A stretch of 54,963 bases of DNA, from assembly GCF_001306915.1 (NCBI RefSeq), contig NZ_LJTC01000017.1, forward strand, positions 16,207 to 71,169, in the 5' to 3' direction. Below, one piece after another: positions 45,256-54,528 of this stretch (positions are counted from its first letter, which is position 1; every line of letters begins with the position of its first letter). The notes beneath the pieces are model-generated. The model was not told the DNA's origin. It did not search any database and saw nothing but the letters and a program-made list of their open reading frames with translations. The stretch comes from Pseudoalteromonas lipolytica. Lineage in GTDB: Bacteria; Pseudomonadota; Gammaproteobacteria; Enterobacterales; Alteromonadaceae. The position numbers and the translations under genes are program-made.

Positions 45256-45285
45256 TTGTTAGGTTTCGTCTATACTCAGTATAGT
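45256..45285 (+). promoter_or_regulatory. Promoter and palindrome before the GGDEF gene
   Basis: TTGTTA (45256-45261) and TATAGT (45280-45285) with 18-bp spacing. The -10 is overlapped by the perfect palindrome CTATACT-C-AGTATAG (45270-45284), a shape suiting a small dimeric repressor. Confidence 0.4.
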
Positions 45286-45304
45286 GCTAGCCTAAAAGTT
45301 GCGT

Positions 45305-46213
45305 ATGAACAAAAATACCTCAGATTATTTGTCAGATATTATTGAGCTATTACTTGATGCTGTTTGCGTAGTAGATGTAAAAGGCACCTTGCTGTTTACT
45401 AATCCAGCCTTTGAAACAATTTTCGGATACGCACCAGAAGAAGCCATCAATAGAAAAATGTTGGACTTTGTTTATCCCGAAGATAGAGCAAAAACCATTA
45501 ATGCTATCAATCAGATAATGACAGATAATCTACATCCAAGGTTTGTAAACCGGTGGGTGAAAAAAGACGGTACTGTGGTCCATGTCTTGTGGTCTGTCTA
45601 TTGGTCAAAAGAAAAGCAAGTTAGAGTAGCGATTGCTCATGATATAACAGAACAGAAAAAGCTTGAGCAAAAACTCATATTCATGGCTGGGCACGATCCA
45701 CTCACTAATCTCCCTAATCGTAGCTTTTTAATTACCCAACTAGAAGAGTCACTATCCACTGCTAATACTATTTCTGCAATTATTGCGGTATTGTTTATCG
45801 ATATTGATGGCTTCAAGCAAGTCAATGATATTCACGGCCACAGTGCTGGCGACAAGCTATTAAAAACTATTGCCATGCGAATTCGCCATGTATTGGTTAA
45901 AGACGACATAGTTGGCCGTTTGGGAGGGGATGAGTTTGTAATTGTTGTAAAAAGTGTAAAACGCAAAGCTGATGTAAAAAAAATTGCTGATAAACTAAGT
46001 CGTGAAATATGTAAGCCTTTAGTTTTTAATGATGATGAACTGTGTTATTCCCCAAGTATTGGTGCAGTTCTCTTTCCAGAGCATTATGGTGATGCAGAAT
46101 TCTTAATACAGTGTGCAGATAAAGCTATGTACAAAGCTAAGTATGAAGGGGGTAATCGTTTGGTGTTTTATAACGAGGGAATAAAGTTATCAGGCACTAA
46201 AAATATTAAATAG
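45305..46213 (+). CDS. PAS-GGDEF diguanylate cyclase
   Basis: A 302-aa cytoplasmic sensor enzyme. The N-terminal PAS domain (about 8-118, with DAVCVVDVKGTLLFTNPAFE in two parts) ends in the PAC sequence AIAHDITEQKKLEQKL, followed by GGDEF (about 125-290) with the active site RLGGDEFVIVV intact and DPLTNLPNR. It should make c-di-GMP in response to an unknown signal. An inhibitory I-site RxxD is not obvious. ATG at 45305 is chosen; an upstream TTG at 45299 lacks support. Confidence 0.9.
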   Translation: MNKNTSDYLSDIIELLLDAVCVVDVKGTLLFTNPAFETIFGYAPEEAINRKMLDFVYPEDRAKTINAINQIMTDNLHPRFVNRWVKKDGTVVHVLWSVYWSKEKQVRVAIAHDITEQKKLEQKLIFMAGHDPLTNLPNRSFLITQLEESLSTANTISAIIAVLFIDIDGFKQVNDIHGHSAGDKLLKTIAMRIRHVLVKDDIVGRLGGDEFVIVVKSVKRKADVKKIADKLSREICKPLVFNDDELCYSPSIGAVLFPEHYGDAEFLIQCADKAMYKAKYEGGNRLVFYNEGIKLSGTKNIK

Positions 46214-46329
46214 TATTAATAGCTTTATCGGAAAAATGTTTTAACCTATTAATTTGTTTTCTAACGCATTACTATTGCGCGAAATGAAATATTAGTTAGC
46301 CTTTAATGATTCATTGAAGGAGTGAAACT

Positions 46330-47724
46330 ATGTTAAAGCGTAAAATAACAACAACGGGTGCTTTGTTTAGCTCATCGCTGTTATTGGTCTCGGCAGCTCA
46401 TGCCACAACACCTCAATATAAAGATCAACAAGCTTTGCATTATATTGCAAGTGCTGTTTCTAAAACACGTATAGAGCAAGATATTCAAACGCTGGTTGAT
46501 TTTGGCACTCGCCATACTCTCTCTGAGACGAAATCAGATACGCGCGGTATTGGTGCTGCAAGACGTTGGATCAAGTCTGAATTTGAGGCGATTTCTAAAG
46601 CGTGCGGTAACTGCCTAGAAATCATCGAGGTAAAAGACACTATCTCCGGTGAAAAGCGTATTCCAAACCCGGTTGACGTGGTCAATATTGTGGCTATACA
46701 GCGTGGTCAAGTTGATGCAAACCGTATGGTTATGATGTCGGGTGATATTGACTCGAGAGTGTCTGATGTAATGGACTATACCTCAGATGCGCCAGGGGCT
46801 AACGATAATGCATCTGGAGTGGCTGGCGTGCTTGAATCGGCGCGAGTTTTATCAAAGTATAAATTTAACGGCTCAATTGTTTACGCAGCATTATCTGGTG
46901 AAGAGCAAGGCTTGTTTGGCGGTAAAATCTTAGCTAAATATGCACAAGAGCATGATTGGCGTGTACATGGTGTTTTAAACAATGACATGATTGGTAATTC
47001 AACGGGCATTAATGGTGTAACAGATAACACAACCGCACGTATTTTCTCTGAAGGCACTCGCGTTATAGAAACCAAAGAGCAAGCCCATAAACGCCGTTTT
47101 ACCGGTGGTGAAGTTGATTCTGCAAGTCGTAACCTTGCGCGTTACATAGATACAATCGCAGATCGCTACATTGAGAATCTAGATACCATGTTGGTATATC
47201 GACTCGATCGGTTTGGTCGAGGAGGGCATCACCGTCCATTTAACGATGTTGGCTTTGCCGCTGTGCGTATTATGGAGACAAACGAAAACTATAATCAACA
47301 GCATCAAGACTTACGTACTGAAAATGGTATTACTTATGGTGACACCATCGACCATGTTGATTTTGCCTATGCGGCGAAATTAACGTCACTCAATGCAGTG
47401 ACAATGGCTTCAATGGCGTGGGCTCCAGCGCCGCCAACGGGTGTTAGTATTTCAGGTGCCGTAAAGCCGAGTACAACATTAGCGTGGCATAAAAGTGATG
47501 ATCCAACGGTGGTCAGTTATAAAATCTATTGGCGTTATACCAGTGAGCCACAATGGCAGTTTAGCCGCGATGTTGGGAAGGTAACCGAAGCAACCCTTAA
47601 AAATGTTGTTATCGATAACTACTATTTTGGTGTTGCGGCTGTAAACAAAGACGGTATTGAATCACCGGTTGTATTTCCTGGCGATGTTGGCGCGTTCGAA
47701 TGGCCAGACAAATCTGCTAAATAG
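46330..47724 (+). CDS. M28-family metallopeptidase with C-terminal Fn3-like domain
   Basis: A 464-aa exported Zn-peptidase (signal to about AAHA). M28 motifs are MSGDIDSRVSD (first metal region), PGANDNASG (bridging Asp), SGEEQGLFGG (Glu base and Glu ligand), NNDMIGN, and HHRPFND (last His). The first motif is usually GHYDS; here the His is Asp. A fibronectin-III-like domain (about 370-455) ends the protein. Likely an aminopeptidase for outside proteins. The last 8 bp overlap the convergent kinase fragment. Confidence 0.87.
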   Translation: MLKRKITTTGALFSSSLLLVSAAHATTPQYKDQQALHYIASAVSKTRIEQDIQTLVDFGTRHTLSETKSDTRGIGAARRWIKSEFEAISKACGNCLEIIEVKDTISGEKRIPNPVDVVNIVAIQRGQVDANRMVMMSGDIDSRVSDVMDYTSDAPGANDNASGVAGVLESARVLSKYKFNGSIVYAALSGEEQGLFGGKILAKYAQEHDWRVHGVLNNDMIGNSTGINGVTDNTTARIFSEGTRVIETKEQAHKRRFTGGEVDSASRNLARYIDTIADRYIENLDTMLVYRLDRFGRGGHHRPFNDVGFAAVRIMETNENYNQQHQDLRTENGITYGDTIDHVDFAYAAKLTSLNAVTMASMAWAPAPPTGVSISGAVKPSTTLAWHKSDDPTVVSYKIYWRYTSEPQWQFSRDVGKVTEATLKNVVIDNYYFGVAAVNKDGIESPVVFPGDVGAFEWPDKSAK

Positions 47725-48094
47725 CAATCGTTAAGTCATAGCGGACACCACCCAGTTCGCTATGAGCTGCTGTAATACGCCAGTTATGGGCTTCGACAAT
47801 TTGTTTTACTATCGCAAGCCCAATTCCTGAACCTGACTGTTTCACTGTTTTTAAGTCAGGCACTCTATAAAGGTGGTCAAAAATCTTTGCTAAACTCTCG
47901 TCGCTGACGCCAGGGGATGAATCTTCATAGCAGATTAAAAGCTGTGTTTGGTTTTGGCTAATCGTCAAATTAATCTTACCAGGGTGATTTGTGTACTTAA
48001 GCGAATTACTGATTAAGTTTGCAAATAACTGTGAAAGCCGTGTTGCATCGCACTCAAAACTTAGTTCATCAGCAACATTTTGTGTAAATGTCAC
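47717..48094 (-). CDS. Histidine kinase ATPase fragment, separated by a TAA
   Basis: A 125-codon frame with the N-box LFANLISNSLKYTNHPG, G1 box DSSPGVSD, F-box IFDHLYRVPD and G2 box GSGIGLAIVKQIVEAH: a complete HATPase domain and nothing else. It continues in the same reading frame as the preceding 592-aa kinase half, divided from it by one TAA at 48103-48101. The only possible start is a GTG at 48094, two codons after that stop. Either a pseudogene part or a re-initiated split subunit. Confidence 0.75.
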   Translation of the reverse strand: MTFTQNVADELSFECDATRLSQLFANLISNSLKYTNHPGKINLTISQNQTQLLICYEDSSPGVSDESLAKIFDHLYRVPDLKTVKQSGSGIGLAIVKQIVEAHNWRITAAHSELGGVRYDLTIAI

Positions 48095-48100
48095 TTCAAA

Positions 48101-49879
48101 TTATTCAAGCTGGATCAGCATATCTGCGTGTAGGCTTTGGAAATACTCAGCCGCATTAACTGTTGTTACGTTGAGCTGAAAACTGCTTTGTTCTAAAAGT
48201 GAAATTTTATTTAAATCAGTCACTAAAGTTGCCATGTCGGTGATTTTTTGGTTAAGCTTTTCGTATGTAAGCTCATTAAATTGGGTTAGGCCTGCTTGAA
48301 GCGTTTCAAGGTGTAAGCGCAACCCTGTTAATGGACCACTTAGTTCGTGAGCTACTTGTGATAATAACTTACTACGTTGACTGATTTGTTTATCCAGATA
48401 ATTTCGGCGCTGTTCAATAAGCTGTTTTCTCTGTCTTATTCTTAATAAAGCAATGCCCATTGCAGCTAAAAGCAGGCTAAATAATAAGACGCTGTATAAA
48501 ATAGCTTGACGTTGTGCGGCAATAGCTTGGCTTTTTTCATTGTCTTGGAGTTTTAAATCTTGTATTGCTAAATCGCGGTCGCGCATTGCAATGGAGTTTT
48601 GTAGCTCAGCTAAACGGTGGTTGTAGTTGTTACGGGCAAAGCCTTTTTCAAGCTCTGTAATAGCACGTTGATACGACAGGGCTTGTTTATAATCAGCTTG
48701 TTTTTCTGTCACTGTGATCAAATGTTCTAGGGCAATGATTTGCTTTTGCAGCTTATTTTTTTGCTTACTTAACTGGTAGGCTTGCTCAGCATAATGTTTA
48801 GCTTGTTCGTGCTCAGTAGAGCCAATGTACAGCTTAGCTAATGTAAGTAATACATCTATATATAAGTGATCGTCTTGCTTGAGTTCAATGAGCACTTGTT
48901 TTTCAATGCTTAATGCTTGGTCAGGTTTATCTATTTCGAGCAAATTTATCGCAATATTATGGTTTGCCCAGGCAGTATTTCGCGTACTGTTATAACTAGC
49001 GAAGACCTGCTTAGCCTCTTGTGCGTATGCAAGTGATGCAGGGTAGTTTTTAAGTCCATATTCGCATTGGGATAGCTTAACTAAACTATGTCCGATATCA
49101 GACAGTGAACCCGTTTGCTTATCAAAACTAAGGGCTGTAATAAACTCGCTCTTTGCTTTTTCGTATTGTTCTAAATCTAAATAACTTTGGGCAATTGAAT
49201 AACTTATACCTGCTTGTAATGAAATAGACGGCGACATTTGCTTAATAACTTCACGGCGTTTTAGCTTATATTCTAGGGCAAGGGTTAACCGGTCTAACTG
49301 TTCAAGATTACGCGAATAACCATGGTAGAGCATTTCTTTTTGCTTTAAGGATAATTCTCGATTGTTGTCGTGAATATAAACCTCAAGCAAGTTCAAGGCT
49401 GCTTGATATTCACCTGCATTATGATAAGCACTGACAAGGCTCGCAACGGCATCAATTTCGTAATCGGTGAGTTGCAAACGCTGAAACAGCGCGACATTTT
49501 GTTGAGATAAGTGAATTGCAGATTCTAATTTATTTGCACTATATGCCAATCGAGCTTTGACTAAATACAATTCGCTATAAATAGAGGAGTCACTTTTATA
49601 TTTTGGAGAAGACTCAAGTTCTTCTACTATGTTTTGCGCCTGTTGAAACTGACCTAGGTGTATATGAACGTGAATTAATCTAACATTAAAGCTTAATCGC
49701 TCAGCAAAACTGGCAGATTCAATAAGGCGTTTATCTATATTTGTTAAATATTTATAGCGTTCTTGGTAATCGCTTATTGTTCTAGCTTCATCAATGTGGC
49801 CTTGTAAAGTTGACGCAATTGATGCAAATGACAAGGTACACAGCAGAATAACAAGAGCTTTAAAGTTCATTTTTAACAT
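48101..49879 (-). CDS. TPR sensor histidine kinase, N-terminal part ending at in-frame TAA
   Basis: A 592-codon frame with a signal-like N-terminus, a long periplasmic TPR-type helical region (about 25-440), a membrane segment (about 460-482, AILYSVLLFSLLLAAMGIAL) and a HisKA domain with the phospho-His H511 in SQVAHELSGPLTG. It ends ...MLIQLE and a TAA. The frame then goes on without a break to the HATPase at 47717. Full length would be 720 codons. No response regulator is adjacent. Start is 49879 or, three residues in, 49870. Confidence 0.8.
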   Translation of the reverse strand: MLKMNFKALVILLCTLSFASIASTLQGHIDEARTISDYQERYKYLTNIDKRLIESASFAERLSFNVRLIHVHIHLGQFQQAQNIVEELESSPKYKSDSSIYSELYLVKARLAYSANKLESAIHLSQQNVALFQRLQLTDYEIDAVASLVSAYHNAGEYQAALNLLEVYIHDNNRELSLKQKEMLYHGYSRNLEQLDRLTLALEYKLKRREVIKQMSPSISLQAGISYSIAQSYLDLEQYEKAKSEFITALSFDKQTGSLSDIGHSLVKLSQCEYGLKNYPASLAYAQEAKQVFASYNSTRNTAWANHNIAINLLEIDKPDQALSIEKQVLIELKQDDHLYIDVLLTLAKLYIGSTEHEQAKHYAEQAYQLSKQKNKLQKQIIALEHLITVTEKQADYKQALSYQRAITELEKGFARNNYNHRLAELQNSIAMRDRDLAIQDLKLQDNEKSQAIAAQRQAILYSVLLFSLLLAAMGIALLRIRQRKQLIEQRRNYLDKQISQRSKLLSQVAHELSGPLTGLRLHLETLQAGLTQFNELTYEKLNQKITDMATLVTDLNKISLLEQSSFQLNVTTVNAAEYFQSLHADMLIQLE

Positions 49880-50045
49880 TTATTATTATTTTTTCTGAAG
49901 CAATTCTAGCACATCATGCTTTTGTGTTGAGTAAATTTGTTTTTTGTGATTAAAAAGAATTGCATTTTGCGATATAGATGGTTGCATCTTGCAAAAAGGA
50001 TCTGCAAAAAATATCTAAAACCTTATTTTTTAATGAGTTATATTT

Positions 50046-50070
50046 TGGAACAATTGCTGCTTTATATAAT
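50046..50070 (+). promoter_or_regulatory. Candidate promoter of the LruC gene
   Basis: TGGAAC at 50046-50051 and TGCT at 50058-50061 keep the sigma-54 spacing (GG-N10-GC). TATAAT at 50065-50070 would instead serve sigma-70 with a poor -35. Either start would precede the ribosome site AGGAGAG. I cannot tell which is used. Confidence 0.35.
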
Positions 50071-50095
50071 TACATAACCACAGGAGAGTGTAATT

Positions 50096-52285
50096 ATGAA
50101 AAGCAAAATACCCGTCTGTCTTTTATCAGTGCTTGCCACTAGTTATGTAAGCGCAGCTCCGTTTGAAGAATGCCCAAGTAAAGCATTTCTAATACAAGGT
50201 ACACCTGCACAAATGTTTGGAATTGATTTGGTCTCTGCTAAAGCGACAGTATTAGCACCGTCATTAAACTTTAGTGACGAAACAAACAATGAAAGCGTAA
50301 ATGCTGTGGGTTTTAACTATAAAGACCAATATATGTATGGCTTTAGTAAGCAAAGCCCGAAGAGTGTTGTCAAAATTGGTGATGATTATCAACTAGAACG
50401 ACTCGTGGTTAACGGTCTGCCTGATACTAACTTCTATGTGGGTGACATCCATGTAAATAGTGAAACTAATCAGGCGGTATATTATTTGTATCATCCCAAA
50501 TTCGGATTGTACGGTATTGATTTGACAGAGCCTGCTAATGAATATCAAGCTGATTTAGTTGCGGGTTCAGCTAGCTGGGGGTTAGCTATTTATGATTTTG
50601 CTTTTCATCCTAATAGCAACCTTTTGTATGCAGTTGAATCAAATGGCGACTTATACGAAATAGATCTTAATAATCAGACACCCACTTTTGTGGCGAACTT
50701 AGATATAGCTGGTGATACCGGAGCGAATGGTGCTGGGTATTTTGATGTAAAAGGACAGTTTTATTTTAGTAATAACCGAAGCGGTAAAATACACAAAGTA
50801 GACCTTAGCATTAGCCCTGTAAACGGTTACACGCCAACTGCTGCGGTGTTTACTTTAGGGCCTACATCAAATCAAAATGATGGTGCACGCTGCGCAATTG
50901 CTGAGGTAAAGGTAACGGATAATTCAATCGATTTTGGTGATGCACCTGCTCCTTATCAAACCTCACTCGAAGACAGTGGCGCAAGACATTTATTTGACCC
51001 AAATGCAGATCAAACTAATTTGGTTTACTTAGGTGCTACAGTAGATGGCGAGAATATTAATACACGTTCAGACTTACTTTTAACACCTGATGATCAATCA
51101 GATGACGGCGTTAAGTTCGTCACTGATTTGGTAGCAGGCAATACCAGTCAAATTATTGTTACCTCTGCAAATGACGAGACATATCTATACGCATGGTTTG
51201 ATTGGGATCAGAATTACCAATTTGATGCGGATGAAATTACGGTGTCTAAATATCGGTTAAACCAAGGCGATAATAGCATTTTGGTTAATGTTCCAGATGG
51301 TGCCGTTATGGGAACAACCTGGTCTCGCTTTCGTGTAACTGATGGTAGTGAAACCAATCCAATTACAGCAACTGGTGGTGTTATTGGTGGGGAGGTAGAA
51401 GATTACTCTGTAACAACATTGGGAAGCCTAGTTTACCCAGGTGAAAATAGCTGGGTAACACTTGCATTTGAGGATAAATGGCCATTTTCTGGAGATTATG
51501 ACTTCAATGATTTAGTTATAAACTATCGAACTACAATTATAGATCAAAATGGTGTGGCTACAGGTTACAAAATAGAAGGTGAGCTAGTTGGGATAGGTGC
51601 TGATTTTCATAATGGCTTTGCAGTTAGGTTATATGAGACTGTGGAAGGTTCAAATGATAAACGCATTTTACGTAGCCAAATTAATGCTGAAAAAACTAGT
51701 TTACTGATTAATGGTCTTGAACAAACGCACGAGATCTTAGAGCAAAATACTGAAGATGCTATTTTCGTGATTATGCCTGATACTTGGGATTACATTGATA
51801 AACAGTCTAATTGTAATTATTTTAGAACCGAGACGGGTTGTGATAGCAACAGTAAAGTCACGTTTTCATTGTTTATTGATTTATTACCAGGTACAGCGAC
51901 CGCTGATGCACCTAAGTACACATTAGATCCTTTCATATTTGCAGCTGATGGACACTATCATGGTGAAGCCTTGGTTGGTAAAGACCCTAGAAGCTGGGAG
52001 GTTCACCTTAAGAATCAGCAGCCGACAGAAAAATTTGATATGCAACTATTTTCTTTCGCAGAGTCTGATGATGCATCTGACAGTGCGCAGGGTTTTTACT
52101 TCCAAACCGAAACAGGTCTACCTTGGGCAATTGAAGTAGGTACTTCGTGGGCTCACCCTAAAGAAGGGGTAGATATTACCCATGCATACAGCGACTTTAA
52201 AGCATTTGCAGAATCAAAAGGGCAAGAAAAGCCAATGTGGTTCAACAATGCTAAGCCTGCTAACGTGATTTCAAGAGGAGAATAA
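50096..52285 (+). CDS. Secreted LruC-domain protein
   Basis: A 729-aa exported protein (signal peptide ends near YVSA). The first 290 residues look like a beta-propeller-type DUF6923 region (NPNSNLLYAVESNGDLYEID-like repeats). A middle part (about 285-440) starts IDFGDAPAPYQT and ends GGEVEDYSV, the 'GEVEDY' module. The last part is an LruC domain, with AFEDKWPFSGDYDFNDLVIN near 460. LruC-domain proteins are surface or secreted proteins of unknown job. A lipoprotein gene follows after 2 bp. Confidence 0.85.
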   Translation: MKSKIPVCLLSVLATSYVSAAPFEECPSKAFLIQGTPAQMFGIDLVSAKATVLAPSLNFSDETNNESVNAVGFNYKDQYMYGFSKQSPKSVVKIGDDYQLERLVVNGLPDTNFYVGDIHVNSETNQAVYYLYHPKFGLYGIDLTEPANEYQADLVAGSASWGLAIYDFAFHPNSNLLYAVESNGDLYEIDLNNQTPTFVANLDIAGDTGANGAGYFDVKGQFYFSNNRSGKIHKVDLSISPVNGYTPTAAVFTLGPTSNQNDGARCAIAEVKVTDNSIDFGDAPAPYQTSLEDSGARHLFDPNADQTNLVYLGATVDGENINTRSDLLLTPDDQSDDGVKFVTDLVAGNTSQIIVTSANDETYLYAWFDWDQNYQFDADEITVSKYRLNQGDNSILVNVPDGAVMGTTWSRFRVTDGSETNPITATGGVIGGEVEDYSVTTLGSLVYPGENSWVTLAFEDKWPFSGDYDFNDLVINYRTTIIDQNGVATGYKIEGELVGIGADFHNGFAVRLYETVEGSNDKRILRSQINAEKTSLLINGLEQTHEILEQNTEDAIFVIMPDTWDYIDKQSNCNYFRTETGCDSNSKVTFSLFIDLLPGTATADAPKYTLDPFIFAADGHYHGEALVGKDPRSWEVHLKNQQPTEKFDMQLFSFAESDDASDSAQGFYFQTETGLPWAIEVGTSWAHPKEGVDITHAYSDFKAFAESKGQEKPMWFNNAKPANVISRGE

Positions 52286-52287
52286 TT

Positions 52288-52773
52288 ATGAAACATTATA
52301 CTTTAGTGATCATAAGCTTAATGTTAGCTGCGTGTGGTGGCGGTGGTGAAGGCGACTCTGCAACTGAAAGTGCTGGAACAAATGTAACGCAAGCACCTAC
52401 AACAGATACAACACCACCTGAGACAACGCCTCCTGCTACTGGCGTGGATCCTGAGACGATGAATGATTTAACGATTGCTCCTGAGTTTAATTTAAGTAGT
52501 AAATTAGAGCTCGATGTAGATGTAGATTTGAATATTGGTGACACCAGAGCCTTTTTAAACATATGTCTTAAAGGCGACGACGATAAAGCCGATTATAACC
52601 AGTGTTTGCTTCGTGCACCATTGGTACAGAGCAAGCTGTCATCTAGTTTAATGTTAGCTAACAGTGGATTAGAGCTGGTGGCCGAGGTGTGGTTTTATGA
52701 CACTCAGAGTGAGCCTTTACGTTATTATTGGAAAAATGATAGTGAGCAGCCAATGGTGTTTACGATTAGGTAA
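52288..52773 (+). CDS. Small lipoprotein partner of the LruC protein
   Basis: A 161-aa lipoprotein: lipobox LMLAAC followed by a GGGGEGDS linker, a Thr/Pro-rich spacer (to about 52), and a small domain with LNICLKGDDDKADYNQC (a Cys pair) and WFYDTQSEPLRYYW. I do not recognise the last domain. It starts 2 bp after the LruC gene stop, behind AGAGGAGAA, so the two proteins probably work together at the cell surface. Confidence 0.8.
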   Translation: MKHYTLVIISLMLAACGGGGEGDSATESAGTNVTQAPTTDTTPPETTPPATGVDPETMNDLTIAPEFNLSSKLELDVDVDLNIGDTRAFLNICLKGDDDKADYNQCLLRAPLVQSKLSSSLMLANSGLELVAEVWFYDTQSEPLRYYWKNDSEQPMVFTIR

Positions 52774-52848
52774 GAGTGATCGATTCTTTACGTAAATGAG
52801 TTTAATTTGTAAGAATCTTATTTTCAACAGCTTGAAGAGGAATGAGTG

Positions 52849-54201
52849 ATGGAATACATAGAGCAAGTGTTAAAATCAGTAAAGAGTTCTAATCCAAATG
52901 AAACGGAGTTTTATCAAGCTGTTGAAGAGGTTCTGTCTTCGATTAATCGATATCTCGAAATTAATGATAAATATCAAAAAAACTCTATTGTTGAACGATT
53001 AGTAGAGCCAGAAAGGCAAGTCATATTTAGGGTTCCTTGGCTTGATGATCTTGGAAATGTTCAGGTTAATCGTGGTTTTAGAATTGAATTTAGTTCATCG
53101 TTAGGTCCTTTTAAGGGCGGCCTACGATTTCACCCCAGCGTTAACCAAAGTGTGGTTAAATTTTTGGGCTTTGAGCAAGTCTTAAAAAATGCATTGACAG
53201 GTTTACCGTTAGGTGGTGGTAAAGGTGGTGCTGATTTCAACCCCAAAGGCAAAAGCGACCATGAAATTATGCGTTTTTGTCAGTCATACATGACTGAGCT
53301 TTTCCGTCATATTGGTGCTAATACAGATGTACCTGCTGGTGATATTGGCGTTGGGGCGAGAGAAATTGGTTATTTGTTTGGGCAGTACAAGCGGATCACA
53401 AACCAATTTAGTGGCGTTTTAACAGGAAAACCTGAATCATTAAATGGCTCTTCTTTAAGAACAGAAGCAACAGGATACGGCGTTGCTTACTTTCTAAGTG
53501 CTATGTTAGATGCGAAAGGCGACTCTTTAACAGGAAAACGGTGCTTAGTGTCTGGTGCTGGTAATGTTGCACTTTATCTGATGAAAAAGCTTGATGAGTA
53601 CGATGCTGTGATTCTTAGCTGTAGCGATTCGAAGGGCACGCTATATAGTAAGAATGGGCTTGACGTAAAATTAGTGATGCATCTAAAAAGTGAACGTGGT
53701 GCTGAGCTTAGAGATTATTTGAATGAACATAAAGATGCTGAGTTCACACCTGTCAATCAATACCCAAGTGACGGTCATCAAGTTTGGCGATATGAAGCAG
53801 ACATTGCTTTGCCATGTGCGACGCAAAATGAAATTACTAAAGATGATGCTAAAGCTCTTGTAGAAAACAGATGTTTAACTGTGTGCGAAGGTGCGAATAT
53901 GCCAACTACACCTGAAGCAATGAAGATTTTCAAAGAGCACAATGTTTACTTAGGGCCAAGCAAAGCCGCAAATGCTGGAGGTGTGGCGACGAGCCAATTC
54001 GAAATGGCTCAAAATGCCAGTATGCAAAAGTGGCAATCTGAGCAAGTTGATGAAAAACTTCAGCAAGTTATGAAATCCATTTTTAATACTATTTCAGTTA
54101 CTGCCAAGCAGTACTCTAATGAACACGACTTGGTGCTTGGTGCGAATATAGCAGGATTTGAACGAGTTGCAGATGCAATGTTAAAGCAAGGTGTTGTTTA
54201 G
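52849..54201 (+). CDS. gdhA: NADP-specific glutamate dehydrogenase
   Basis: Makes glutamate from 2-oxoglutarate and ammonium, with NADPH. The 450-aa hexameric-type enzyme has the signature LPLGGGKGGADFNPKGKSD with the catalytic Lys (first 19 residues) and the Rossmann loop SGAGNVALYL. ATG at 52849 follows GAAGAGG by 8 bases; the GTG just before it at 52846 is not preferred. Length and N-terminus match E. coli GdhA (447 aa). It stands alone. Confidence 0.95.
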   Translation: MEYIEQVLKSVKSSNPNETEFYQAVEEVLSSINRYLEINDKYQKNSIVERLVEPERQVIFRVPWLDDLGNVQVNRGFRIEFSSSLGPFKGGLRFHPSVNQSVVKFLGFEQVLKNALTGLPLGGGKGGADFNPKGKSDHEIMRFCQSYMTELFRHIGANTDVPAGDIGVGAREIGYLFGQYKRITNQFSGVLTGKPESLNGSSLRTEATGYGVAYFLSAMLDAKGDSLTGKRCLVSGAGNVALYLMKKLDEYDAVILSCSDSKGTLYSKNGLDVKLVMHLKSERGAELRDYLNEHKDAEFTPVNQYPSDGHQVWRYEADIALPCATQNEITKDDAKALVENRCLTVCEGANMPTTPEAMKIFKEHNVYLGPSKAANAGGVATSQFEMAQNASMQKWQSEQVDEKLQQVMKSIFNTISVTAKQYSNEHDLVLGANIAGFERVADAMLKQGVV

Positions 54202-54205
54202 TGAT

Positions 54206-54344
54206 TTGACAAAATAATTAGACACCCACTTTTGTTCTAAGTGACAATATAATTAGACACCCACTTTTTTCTAAGAATATAAAATGTAATTAAAGAGACA
54301 TCCATTTTTTACATAAACAATAAAGACACCCATTTTATTTATTG
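54206..54344. repeat. Four short repeats with the core GACACCCA/GACATCCA
   Basis: Two near-identical 35-bp units (54206-54241 and 54241-54275) share the core ATTAGACACCCACTTTT. Two weaker ones are near 54282-54318 (GACATCCATTTTTT) and 54318-54344 (GACACCCATTTT, flanked by CAATAAA/TTTATTG inverse copies). On the minus strand the core reads GTGGGTGTC. They lie just downstream of the Y1 transposase on its own strand. Confidence 0.75.
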
Positions 54345-54528
54345 ATATGAGTGCAGTATCGCATAACTGAGATTTATCTCGGCTAGATGAAAGTAGGGAG
54401 TTGGTACTTAATTACTGCTCTGTCTGAAAAATTAGCTATTTAATTTATATCATAAGTAATTTCAGAACGTCGATATTTTTATTTATATCAATAGATATTT
54501 ATTAGTATTGTTTTGTAGTTTTAATAGA
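54345..54528. other. AT-rich spacer with nothing recognisable
   Basis: About 185 bp between the repeats and the transposase stop codon. No coding frame, strong hairpin or promoter that I can support. Confidence 0.4.
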
